Source: Lasiosphaeria ovina
Taxonomy: Eukaryota > Ascomycota > Sordariomycetes > Sordariales > Lasiosphaeriaceae
DNA length: 64,000 nt
Direction: 5' to 3'
Assembly (NCBI GenBank): GCA_033439765.1
Contig: JAULSN010000002.1
Span: 7,068,001 to 7,132,000 of the forward strand
Under the pieces are notes generated by a model that did not search any database, was not told the origin of the DNA, and was given only the letters and a program-made list of their open reading frames with translations. The translations under genes and the position numbers were made by a program. Shown in pieces: positions 11,190 to 21,309 of the stretch (its first letter is position 1; every line of letters starts with the position of its first letter).

Positions 11190-11350
11190 GCCAGGATTTG
11201 AACTTAGCGCGGTGACTTTGGCAGGGGATTGTAACAGGGGATATAAGACGAAAATACAGAGGGTTCGAAGTCACTTTTCTAGCCGATTCTCACCAAAAAG
11301 TCACGTGGTGGCTTGATTGTATCGCGCTAAGGTCTCAAATCCTGTACTGT
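11190..11350. repeat. inverted tRNA-3'-end-like segments
   Basis: On the - strand at about 11188-11214 the sequence reads CGCGCTAAGTTCAAATCCTG, and on the + strand at about 11321-11346 it reads CGCGCTAAGGTCTCAAATCC. Both resemble the T-arm and B-box end of a tRNA gene and face away from each other as an inverted pair. No A box, anticodon arm or acceptor-stem pairing could be found, so neither is a tRNA gene. A tRNA-derived SINE or a small inverted-repeat element would fit. Confidence 0.3.
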
Positions 11351-11883
11351 AGTTATTATTGTTCAGCCAGCCACAGAGCACAGACGAATTTTCAGGGGCT
11401 AATTAAAAGAGTAAAATTGTGTGCCGTGGCTGGTCCGCATCCACGGTAGCTCTAATGCGCCATGGTGAACCAGGTATCAATCCAGGCTTGCAGAGTCTCG
11501 CTGTGATGATGCCATGTGGAATTGAAGAAATATGACAAATAGTGATCATCAATTGATAGTCACCTGACTGTTACTCAGCGTAACACAAGCCTTATTACCA
11601 AAAGGAAGTGCGGCCGCCGTCGTCAGATCCGACCGCTGATCCCTGTGTCTTCGTCTCCACCACATCGGAAAACTTCCAGGGGGGAGCTGACGTGGTGTGT
11701 GGAGCCAACGGGCCCAACATACGACACCCGCCGACTCCATGCGCATATGCGAAAATGGGGTCCCAATCGGCAGGATCCATCAGATCTCTCCTCCTCTCCC
11801 CCTTTGACCTTTCTAGACGCTGGGCGGATTTCTCGCGCTTCATGCCAACGACCCGCCCTCCTTCCCGTCCGCTCCCCGCCAAA

Positions 11884-13061
11884 ATGCAGCAGCACGCGGG
11901 GGATTTCCTGAGGACGCTTCCCCAGCGGAAGCTGGTGACCATATGCTACTCGTTTGCCATCCTGGCGGCGCTGCTGCTCTGGACGCACAGCTCGGGCTAC
12001 CTCGGCGCGCCGGCTGAGCCGGAAGCCATCAAGGTACCACCGGTTGTGTCACCGTCCGACACCACCCCAATCCCGCCGCCGGCGCCCCTCCTCCCGTCGT
12101 GGTACATCGCGAGCCTAGCGAGCTGCGGGAACGAGACGCATGCCGAGACGCGCAAGGTGTGGCTCGAGGCCGATGCGCGGTATGCGCACCTGGCCGACGA
12201 CAAGTTCACGTCAGTCTGGCCCAGTCCATGCCCATCTTCTCCCCATTGACCCATTCTTTCGTTCCTCTTCGTCGCACCCCAACACGGACTGACTTTGAGC
12301 CCGGCCACAGCATCGCCATCCCCACGTACAAGCGCCCCGACGTGCTCAACGGGACGCTCGCGAAGCTGCTTAACTACAAGATCCCCTCGCTGCACGAGAT
12401 TGTCGTCATCTGGAACGAGCTCGACAAGGCGCCGCCCTCGGGCTTCGTGTCCAAACACGGCGTGGCGGTGCGGTACCGGACGTCGGAGCGCAACAGCCTG
12501 AACAACCGACTGTTTCCGGACCCGGAATACCAAACACAAGCAGTGCTCACGCACGACGACGACGTGTGGTACGAGCACGACGACGTCGAGTTTGTGTTCC
12601 AGACGTGGCGGCAGCTGGGGCGGTACCGGCTGACGGGGGCGCTGCCGCGGTGCTACAGCCGCAACGGCAAGGGCATGCTGCAGTACCACCAGTGCCGCGA
12701 CGGCAGCGACTGGTACGCGCTAATCCTGACGGGGCTGTCGTTCGTGCACGTGTCGTTCCTCGACTACTACTGGTCCGACGAGGCCATCCCGACGCGCATG
12801 CGCCAGCACGTTGATGAGGCCTTCAACTGCGAGGACCTGGCCATGAACTACGTGGCCTCGATGCTGACGTGCGCCGGCCCGCTCAATGTCATCGGCAAGC
12901 ATCCCTACACCAACCTCGACCCCAAGGGCGGCATCAGCAAGAAGGGCAACCACAGGACGCTGCGCCACAACTGCCTCAACGTGTTTGAACACATTGTCGG
13001 CTTCCTGCCGCTGGTGCACTCCATGGGCTCCATCAAGCGCGGGACGCCGCACTTCAACTGA
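11884..13061 (+). CDS. GT64 (exostosin-like) glycosyltransferase
   Basis: Two exons (11884-12209 and 12311-13061) give 358 residues. The chosen ATG has A at -3 (CCAAAATG) and places a type II signal anchor right after a short basic N-terminus (residues about 17-35, KLVTICYSFAILAALLLWTH); in-frame ATGs at 11755 and 11842 exist but add no sensible domain. A Pro-rich stem follows. The catalytic part starts at the splice junction with TIAIPTYKRPDVL, then SLHEIVVIWNELD, NSLNNRLFPDPE and the metal-binding HDDDV near residue 190, matching the GT64 domain of exostosins. NCEDLAMNYV near 290 is also typical. Expected site: Golgi lumen, transferring a sugar from a nucleotide donor; the acceptor in fungi is not known. 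Confidence 0.88.
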
Positions 13062-13767
13062 GGGGCCGGCCGTTCGAGAAGAAAAGAAGAGAGAGAAAAA
13101 GAAATGAACAACAAATGCGATTCGTGTTGATATTGGCTGCGGCTCTGCGAGTCGGGCACCACAAAGGATAAAATACCCTGTACCATAACTAATCACCTGA
13201 CGACCGCATTCTGCCAAACACAAAACCCACCCAATGAGGGACGTCGGAGCACGTCGTGAGCAGTCGCTGTCAGCTGTCTGGATAGACTCGGGACGACGTG
13301 CACTGCGCAGGCTCGCGCAGGTTCGCGCATGTCGAATGAAGGAATTGACTGTCGTCTCCTTTAAGATATTATAGATATTGCCGCGTCAAGGGTTTGTCTA
13401 GTGCCGTGTCAACCAACAGGTGCGAAACGCAGGATTATCGCAACTTGCTAGTCTCGGTCCACACTGGGCGCAACCCGCGAATTCTCCAGGCCTTATCCCT
13501 GGCACCAACATCTGTCTGATACGAACGGAACAATGCATCAAAATATGTTATGTGAGGTGGCTAGTAATTATCATATTATCAACGTGACTTGCATAGGGTA
13601 ATCTTCGTTATATGCGGCGGGGGTATTATCATGCAACGAATAATAACTAACAAGAAAAAACAAACGCCGCCCAAAAATTCACCAGCGACCAGCCAAAAAG
13701 GATCCCACTTTTATCTACAGAGTAGTCCAAGTATATGCACAACACCAATCCCCTGTAATTAAGAAGA
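13062..13767. other. intergenic, convergent
   Basis: Lies between the ends of the GT64 gene and the repeat-protein gene. A purine run at 13075-13105 directly follows the GT64 stop. No gene seen. Confidence 0.5.
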
Positions 13768-14406
13768 CTAAACCGCCATGGCAACAGCAACGACAACCAG
13801 ACCCGCGAAGCTCACGCCCGCCACGCGGTTAGCGTTAGCGGCATTGGTGCCCGTGGGCTTCGTGCCGCCGAGCGCCGCCGTAGCGGTGTCGAACGCGCCG
13901 CCGACCGCCGACGTGGCCGTGTCTTTGGCGCCGTCGATCTTGGACGTGGCGGTAGTGAACGCGCCGCCGATCGCCGACGTGGCCGTGTCTTTCGCTCCGT
14001 CAATCGCGGAAGTAGCGGTAGTAAACGCGCCGGCAATGGCCGAGGTGGCCGTGTCTTTTGCGCCGTCAATTGCGGAAGTGGCAGTGGTGAACGCGCCGCC
14101 GACAAACGAGGTAGCCGTGTCCTTGGCGCCGTCGATGGCCGACGTCGCGGTGTTGAAGGCGCCGTCGATCTTGGATGTCGCCGTGTCGAACCCGCCGTTG
14201 ATGGCTGAAGTGGCAGTGTTGAAGGCGCCGCCGATGGCTGTACCGGCAGTGTCGAGCGCGCCGTCAATCTTGGACGTGGCCTGGCCGACGTTAATGCCGG
14301 GCGTGAAGTCGGAGACGACGCCGGGGGTGAATTCCGGCATGGGGTTGCCGGCGGCCACCGATGCGAGGGCCGCGAGGATGCACGAGTAGGCTGTGGTGGT
14401 CTTCAT
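13768..14406 (-). CDS. secreted GPI-anchored-type protein of twelve 11-residue repeats
   Basis: One exon, 212 residues. Residues 1-20 (MKTTTAYSCILAALASVAAG) are a signal peptide with an AAG cleavage site. Residues 49-180 are twelve 11-residue units with consensus GAxxTATSxIx, alternating GAFTTATSAID and GAKDTATSAIG types. After a TKPTGTNAANAN linker, the protein ends in a hydrophobic segment (SFAGLVVVAVAMAV) preceded by small residues, as in GPI-attachment signals. The 11-residue periodicity with small and hydrophobic positions recalls LEA-type and apolipoprotein-type amphipathic helices. A cell-wall or membrane-surface role is inferred. The 33-base units should recombine easily, so repeat number may vary between strains. 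The 203-codon ORF on the other strand is a by-product of the repeats. Confidence 0.85.
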   Translation of the reverse strand: MKTTTAYSCILAALASVAAGNPMPEFTPGVVSDFTPGINVGQATSKIDGALDTAGTAIGGAFNTATSAINGGFDTATSKIDGAFNTATSAIDGAKDTATSFVGGAFTTATSAIDGAKDTATSAIAGAFTTATSAIDGAKDTATSAIGGAFTTATSKIDGAKDTATSAVGGAFDTATAALGGTKPTGTNAANANRVAGVSFAGLVVVAVAMAV

Positions 14407-15597
14407 CTTGAGGAAATGGATTGGGGGTGAACTGTTGGTTCTGAGTGTGATTGATTATGAGGATGATGAGTATTGTGAAGTTGATGGCTGAGAATTATCA
14501 AGGTAACATGCGGATAACTTCCTACTTATAACAGCTGTTCGTTGCCAAGGAATCAAGGATGATACGTCACTGCAAGATTTTTTGTCAATCTTGGTTATTA
14601 GGGGGCTGTGAATGGATTGCGGGCTAGGTAGGTACTGTAGGTCGAATCGCCGCTAAGAGAAAATTCTCCAGCCTCTTTTCTTTCTTTTCAAGATTCCACG
14701 TCCTGCCGTGTTCTAATCTAGACGATTTTCAGGGTCCGTCAGGCACATCCAGGTCGCCGGTGACGGGTAAAGACAGGCATGAATTTTAAGTGGGCGGGAT
14801 ATGCAGGTGGTGGAGAGATTGGACCCTAGATCTGGGCAATGCGGTTCGCAGGGGAGCTGCTAGCTCTGCTTTACAGGTATTCGTCTCGACGATGACGTCG
14901 AACCATGTTATAAGTGGGTCGACGGGAGGGCGCGATTCCTCAATACAGGGCAGGAAGGAAAGAGGGGTATTTTCCTGTTTGGTACTCCCATTTCTCCATT
15001 TCGAAACATTTCACAAGGCCTCCTTTGGCAGTAATGGCCCTTGTATGACAAGTCCCAGTACCCCAAAGGTCACTGCTACGTAGGTAGTCTAATTACCCTT
15101 TGCTTAGGGACGCGAATATCAGGGTGATCGTCGAGATAGGGTGTCAGTGAAAACAACAGAAAAAAAGTTGTGGCCCAGGACTGGCATTAAATGCTAAATA
15201 CAACAACCCCGTTTCTTTTCGACACCCAGAAGCAGATCGTGAAAGAGAAGGAAGTCAACAACACGCCTCTTAAATATACCGTACCAATACGGCAGGTATC
15301 CACGGTAACAGGGTATATGTGTGGCGCGAGAGGCCTCGGCAAGCGACTGACGCGTGGCGGAAGCGGAGATGACCGCAGAGGACACGAGACCGAGATTTAC
15401 CTGTAGTTGCGATGCACGACTTTTGCGATGGGGTAATACCATGACTGTGACTGACCTATCTCATTACGTACCACCAGTCAGTCGACTGTAATGCGAGCAC
15501 GTCTTTCCATCATGATGGAATGAGAAAGAAAACCGAGTGGGAAAGAAACCTGCAGCCGTGCGACGAGTTCGAGAGCACACACATGGCCAGCCGATTA

Positions 15598-15774
15598 CCG
15601 CTTCTTCTCAGCCAAAGTCGCCTTTGCACTAGCAGTCTCAGGGATTAAAAGCCACTAAATTTCGGGATCGGGATCGTGGGGAACGAAGGAAAAGTGGGGT
15701 AGTCTTCATAATGAACAAATGAACGGCGAGAGATTCCCTGCTAGTGCAAAGGCGACGTGGTTGAGTAGAAGCGG
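15598..15774. mobile_element. 177 bp MITE with 37-38 bp terminal inverted repeats, TA target site
   Basis: The left end 15598-15635 (CCGCTTCTTCTCAGCCAAAG then TCGCCTTTGCACTAGCAG) pairs with the reverse complement of 15738-15774 with two substitutions and one small length change. The outermost bases are flanked by TA on both sides (15596-15597 and 15775-15776), as expected for a TA target-site duplication of the Tc1/mariner superfamily. The 102-base interior has no ORF. This is a non-autonomous element; no transposase is present in the window. Confidence 0.8.
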
Positions 15775-16438
15775 TATTGAGATTCGATTAATTATAAGAG
15801 TGCCACCGATTCCTTGCCAGTCCTGGCAAACACAATCCCCTACGCCACGGAACAAGGAACAAAATCCCAACAAGTACCCCAATGCACGATGACAGGCTTG
15901 CGTGAAAAGGTTTCACCCCGCTAGAGCAGCACGGCAGGGCTTAGACGGTATTGAAGCATGAACGCGTCTCGAATAAACCTGTAAACCTGTAATAACCCTC
16001 TAAGTCCATCCTGTCTGCCCAGTGCCCAACCCACCATGATAGCCGACGATGAGAATAAGAAGGAGAAGAGAAGAAAAGAAAAGAAAGAAAAAAGAAAACA
16101 GAATTAACGGCCACGTTTGTCGGGCCTCCTCGCTGGCGGACCCGTTCCCCGAGGGGGCGTGTGGCAAACACGCCGCGAAGAAAAAGACGCTGCAGCCTCT
16201 ATTAAACAAGCGCCGAGCACCGCATGGTCTTGCCTGCCAGCTCAAAAATATCCTACTGGGCAGATTTCCCCAAATCCATGATGCAATATCCTCTATAATG
16301 ACAACGTGACTGAATGAAACGACAGATCGCAAAGTGTTGGGTATCGAAAGGTCAAAGTGTTTGAACTGAGGAAAATCCGCAAAGACCACTGCAGTCCCTA
16401 GCAATGTGGCAGCCCGTCTTGCAAATAATTATTGGCCA

Positions 16439-16456
16439 GGGGGGGGGGGGGGGGGG
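16439..16456. repeat. G18 homopolymer
   Basis: Eighteen consecutive G residues in non-coding DNA. Such runs form G-quadruplexes in vitro and are prone to length change and sequencing error. Confidence 0.9.
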
Positions 16457-18112
16457 TGTAAAAGCGCGGAGCAAAGGTGTGGTAAAGGTGTGGGTATGCA
16501 GTGATCTAGAAAGGCCTCGATGGATGACGATGTGAAAGCAAGGGGGTGGCCGCGCAAGCCTCTCGTGGTCTGATCTCGCCTTCCTGGGAGAGAAGGAGGT
16601 GCTCCCGGCATGTGCGGGTGGTGTAGGGTCGGATTCAAGTCATTCGCACCCTGCTGCAGCAAAATCCCGTATCTGCCAGCGATCAAGTCATTTGTGATAA
16701 CTCTAGGAAGCAGGTGGTAAGCGCCCAAAAGAAAGGGCTCGGGGGATATCGTTATTATCCCACAGCTCGCGCGAGGTCAAGGCGTCGGTTGAGGTTGAGA
16801 TAGGCCATACATAGACCGGCAGTTGGGTGTCTCAAATGCTCATGCCGGGCAAAGGTTTGATTCGCGAGCCACTGTGCCAAGGCCGCTGTGTGCGCGGTTT
16901 GGTCCGCCCGGTTGTGGTAGAGACACACGGGTGATGGGGCAGCGGGGCAGGCCTTATCGGTATGCGGCATGGGGAGGTCTCGGGATCGCCCTCGGATGGC
17001 AAGTGGCCAGGTCGCAGGACCATCCGAGGTGAGAGAGTGTGGTACACACCTCAAGGCAGGCCGGCAGTGGATGACTGACCGAGGATTTGCGCCATGCAGA
17101 CGCCCTCCCTGGCTCGGAGCGCATCCGTGTGCCCTAGACATGCAGTAGCTTTTGATATCGGCCAACCTGCAGCTCGCTTGATCCACAGCCTGCATAAGGT
17201 ATATACGACCTGCGGGCCGCAGCGAACGCCTTTGATTGAGTGCCGCCTGTCGACGAAGGCGACTGCACGGGCGACATGTCGGTAATCGCTGTTGAGACGC
17301 GCTGCATATTGCATCCTCTCGATCGCGAAGCAACGTGCCATTCGCTGCCCCAGGTCGAATCAAGATTCCCTGGCAAATATGGCCCGGTTTGGGCGAGGCC
17401 CTAATAACGGAGGTGCCGGCACCTGTTTGGTCGGATGCGGGTCGGAGACTTTGGCATGGTGGACGGCAGCGAGCTCTCGGGATGTGCCTCGATGAAATGG
17501 GATGGGGGAGCTCGCCAGCTGCTGATTGGCTGCGCGACAGCAGCTGACCAACCCCCATGGTTCCCACACCACCACACCAGCTGCCCGCACCTCGAGGCCC
17601 TCTCTAGTGTGTCTCATACTTCCTGGTGTCTGAGCGTTGGTTCGACGGCTCCCTCGAGATCCGCACCAGGATCTATCCACGGACATGCGTCGACAGGATT
17701 GGTCCTTGATTGAACTCTGCCATCTCCGCTTCCTGTCGCTTGTCGCTTTTCCCAGATTCAAAATACGAATTGCCCGTGTTGTGACACTGAAGTCGAAATC
17801 AAACAGGGTGGTTGTCGTGTTGGGCCCAGCTTCGGACCATCACATGCCCCTCCCACCACGACCATGACTCACGTCCTGCGGTCACCCAGGTTGCGAGACG
17901 CCCCATGGCTGTTTTGTCTGGGCCGTCTTCTCACATGCCGTCGTCTATCTGGGCACCACGCATCGATAACGGCCGCTAGTCGCCCATCCCACACCAAACG
18001 CCATCGAAAGACGGCCATGAGTGGAACCATCACGCGCCAGCCGCCTCCGCAAGGCCAAAAGGGCTGCCGCAGCCGACCAGATGTCAAGCGCAGCACCGTT
18101 TCGCTGCCCAGT

Positions 18113-20387
18113 CTAAGCGCGCTGGGTGCCCTCGCCATATGACCCGGCTCCATAGACTTGGCTGTGGGGGTGGTTCGATTGAGTTGAGTAGGGGTCTGCG
18201 ACCGCGTACCCCTCCCAACTCCGCGTCTGGCTCTGTGTGACGGGTACTCCCGGCTGGCTATAGCCTCCTTGTCCATGGTATTGGCCACTGTGGGCCGAAC
18301 TAGGCATGTTGTATGGAGATGTGATGCTCTGTAACGACCCGCGGCTGTTGTAAACAGCAGGTAGCGTTGAGATGCGTAGACCTGATGTTGGGATCGGGCC
18401 TGATGTCATCGGGCCAGATGTTGGGATCGGGGAGCTGATGGTCTCAAGTTTCATGGCCGGCGACATTGTCTTGACTGGTCCGCCGTACGCCGCCCAAGAT
18501 GCTGAGCCACCCGAGAGAGGCCGAGGACTTGGTCCCGACTCTGCGTGGTGCTGATGGTGTCCGGAACCCATGTATGCCGTTGCCGTCAAGGGGTCGGCAG
18601 CACTGGCTGAAGACGCGGAGACGGGTGTAGGGGGCAACGTCGGGTATGAGCTGCTAACACTGGCCGGTGGCGGAAAATTGCCGGACGACGGGGCGCTATA
18701 CTTGGAGATGATCTTCATTAATGCCTGGCTCAGGACCTTCCATGGAAACACCTTGACGTCTTTCTCAATGTTTCGTGGCTTTGGGTTTCCAAACCCCATG
18801 ATGAGTTTGAAAAACTCTTCGCTGTCGTGCTTGGATTTGCTGACCGTCAACGGGTGGAATCCCTCGAGGTTTCTGCGTATGCGGTTTTTCTCGTCCACCG
18901 CGAACTTCTTGGGTGCAGCAACAAGCTGCTCCAGCAAGTGAATTGTGTCGACCGACGTGACAAAACAGTCATTCTTTTCCTGCCACCATATGCAACTGAT
19001 GCAGATACTGCCTGGAGGCCGTTCGGAGACGCTCACGGGCTTGAAGCTGGTTGTGAGCACGTTTCCATTCTGCTGCTTCTTGAAGAGGACGATTCTGCGC
19101 CTGTTCTCCCACTCCTCGTGCGTCCAGTTCTCTTTCATGCTCTCAAGGTCACCAACGATGTTGAGCGAGGCTTTCGTCTGGAACAAGACATATGGGTTGT
19201 AACCCGACGGCCCTGCACTTGAAGACTGGGAGAGGGTGCTCGTCCGGACTAGCTGGGGAGTTGATGAAATCGAGTGGTGGATAGGATTCAAGCTTGGCCG
19301 TGCAAGTCCATTGCTGTGTGCTGAAACAGTCGTTGCAGAGCTCCGGATCGTGTCTATGTGGTTCCCAAAGGGCGACCATGGTGACCCATGCGGTGATCGC
19401 AGTAGAGGTGCACGAGAGTATTGATCCGTATAGGATGGAGGCGCAGTGCGGTATGCCCCCAACATGCTGCTTCCTTGGCTGAAGGCGAAGTCGGGTTGAA
19501 CATGCGCATGTGCTTGTGAGGCTGCCGACGTGGCGGCCGAGCCGACAGGTGGGAAGCCATATGTATTTGTATCCGAGTCGCTAGGAAGGCCGTGGTGAGA
19601 AGACAGGCTGGCACTCTTGGTGTCCACCTTTAGGGTTTGGTTGGGTGGGCTGGGGCGCAGGACAGGTGACCGTGTCCTGGGTGACTCTAGGTCCGGAGTG
19701 CTGGTGTCAGCAGAGCCCCCAACTACCACACTACCCGCGGCTCCACCGTGCCCACCGTGGTATGAGAACGCGCCAGCACTGTTAGCTCGTGCGACTTCCT
19801 CGCCGTTGGCGCTCTCGACCAGCAATGTCAAGGGCACGTTGCTGAGCGAAGGGCAACTTGTCGTCTGAAACTGGGGAGCCTCGGCGGTAACAGTGTAGGT
19901 GCAAGCACCATTTCCATCCCTAGAACCCCTCGTCACTTGGGCTGGGCATCGCTGCGACCCGAAAAGGACCGAAACAAAGGGGTCGTGTGCTGATATGGCC
20001 CCAGAGGCGAGATCGTACTGGCTCCTCACTTTGAGGGTTATCTTGGTGCCGTAGGATCCGCTACTGGGCTGACATGAAATGACATCAAGGGCAGGCCCAG
20101 AGGCCGTTTGAGGACCAAGGTACTGTCCAGTCGCCGCATTGTTTGCGGCAAATGCCATCTGATTCATCTGCGATGCTGCATTTTCGCTCGAGAAGGTCTG
20201 GGACGAATATGCCGGGTAGGAGGAATCTGCGTACCCTACACGAAAAGTTAGCTATCCGGACGGTGCAGGAAGCCGCCAAACCACCAGACCCAAAGCGGTC
20301 CATGATTTTTAATTCGATATCTTTCCAGTAATGGAGGGGTCAAGTTGACGTACCGTGCAGCTGGGACGGCTGAGCCTTGTACGACAT
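18113..20387 (-). CDS. medA: Medusa-family developmental regulator (MedA/Acr1/Ren1 type)
   Basis: A 34-base first exon (20354-20387, MSYKAQPSQLH) is spliced to 18113-20235, giving 718 residues. Two regions match the Medusa family. The N-terminal one (about residues 60-155) has SGSYGTKITLKVRSQYDL and DPFVSVLFGSQRC. The C-terminal one (about 365-526) has LNIVGDLESMKENWTHEEWE, SICISCIWWQEKNDCFVTSV, HLLEQLVAAPKKF and NIEKDVKVFPWKVLSQALMK. The middle and tail are Ser/Pro/Gln/Tyr-rich. Members (medA in Aspergillus, ACR1 in Magnaporthe, REN1 in Fusarium) control conidiophore and conidium patterning and are nuclear. The DNA upstream is gene-free for 17 kb. The A. nidulans gene is known for a long leader, and a similar leader here is an inference. 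Confidence 0.9.
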
Positions 20388-20811
20388 GGGCAGGAGACCG
20401 GTGGGGGAACCCCCGCAAAGGTCTCCTCCGTTCCGCGCAGCTTCTTCCTCAAGCCTGATAGTCAGCGTCTCGGGCGATTCGACTTGTTCGTCAACGATTA
20501 TCGTCCGCCGTGTGCGGTAGCCGGGCTATGGAGCAAAAACAAACACGTCAGTCCAGGTTCGGAAGGTCTAACATAGATTTCCTACTCCTTAATCATCTTG
20601 ACCAGAAAAAGCCATGCCAGTGACGGGCTTGGAGATTCGGATAAATACAAGATGACCGATCATCAAGCACCTAGCCGGCATTGCTGGTGCAGGCCGGGCT
20701 CGACAGAGAGAGCAGTGGATTGCAGCACCCGAACTGCATGTTCGGATGAGCACTTTTCTATCTTACCTCGAACACCTTGTAAGCCGGCTGCTCGAACCTG
20801 GCCACAGACAT

Positions 20812-21309
20812 TCAAACTGATTTGAACTGGGAAATCCTGCTAAGGTTGGGAAACTTATCGACAGCGAAGCCGTCAAAGTAGATGCTATTCGCTGCAAAAA
20901 GGTCGACGTCAACGTAGGAGAAGTCCTCGCAGTCGCTTCCGGGCTGTCCCAGCAAGGGGGCGAAGAGGCTAAGAAAACGAACAGGATTAAACTTCAAGAA
21001 TATTTCCTCTGTGCAACAACTGTTAGTGGGGAACCGAATTTCTTCCGGGTGTCACCTAGGGTTCGAGGCAGAGGAGGAGACAGATGGCAAATGACATGGG
21101 CGTCCCCCAGACAGTGATCCAGAGCGGGACGGAACGGAGCGGGGCTCACCTTCAGTGCGCACACGGCCGGAAACCTGTCGCCAGATGACTTGTCGGCCGG
21201 CCACAAATCGAACTGTTGTTGATCCGGTTGTCAATCTAAGCGAAATTGCCCCGAGCTTGGTCGCGATGTGGACGACCTTAAGTTCAGATGGCGGATTCTT
21301 TGACAAGGC
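20812..21309 (-). other. possible two-exon short ORF upstream of medA
   Basis: Blocks 21153-21309 (KALSKNPPSELKVVHIATK and onward) and 20812-21015 (EEIFLKFNPVRFLSLFAPLL and onward) join in phase across a clean intron (donor GTGAGC, acceptor TTGCACAG) and end at a TGA at 20812-20814. The second block avoids A at third positions, as real exons here do. No start codon could be fixed and no family is recognised. It lies 425 bases upstream of the medA start on the same strand, so it could be part of the medA leader, an upstream ORF, or chance. Confidence 0.25.

Larger units (their letters stand above)
8417..11883. other. long intergenic region with short repeats
   Basis: A 3.5 kb divergent spacer between the DUF6536 gene and the GT64 gene. 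It holds four copies of a short repeat (9031-9645), a duplicated palindromic unit (9971-10018) and a pair of inverted tRNA-3'-end-like segments (about 11190-11350), listed separately. Sequence from about 10.0 to 11.6 kb is AT-richer and looks like decayed mobile DNA. No ORF shows coding character. Confidence 0.5.
14407..18112. other. long intergenic region with MITE and homopolymer
   Basis: A 3.7 kb space between the repeat protein (start at 14406) and the end of medA. It contains the MITE at 15598-15774, a purine tract at about 16049-16100 and a G18 run at 16439-16456. A 270-codon ORF on the - strand at 16755-17567 is Arg/Cys/His/Pro-rich, matches no family I know and was not accepted. Confidence 0.5.

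Noticed and set aside
13778..14389. 203-codon antisense ORF over the repeat protein
   Set aside because: The 33-base repeats keep the antisense frame open; it has no independent start context or motif.
16755..17567. 270-codon ORF on the - strand
   Set aside because: Rich in Arg, Cys, His and Pro with no hydrophobic core, no domain and dense alternative ORFs on both strands, as in random GC-rich sequence.
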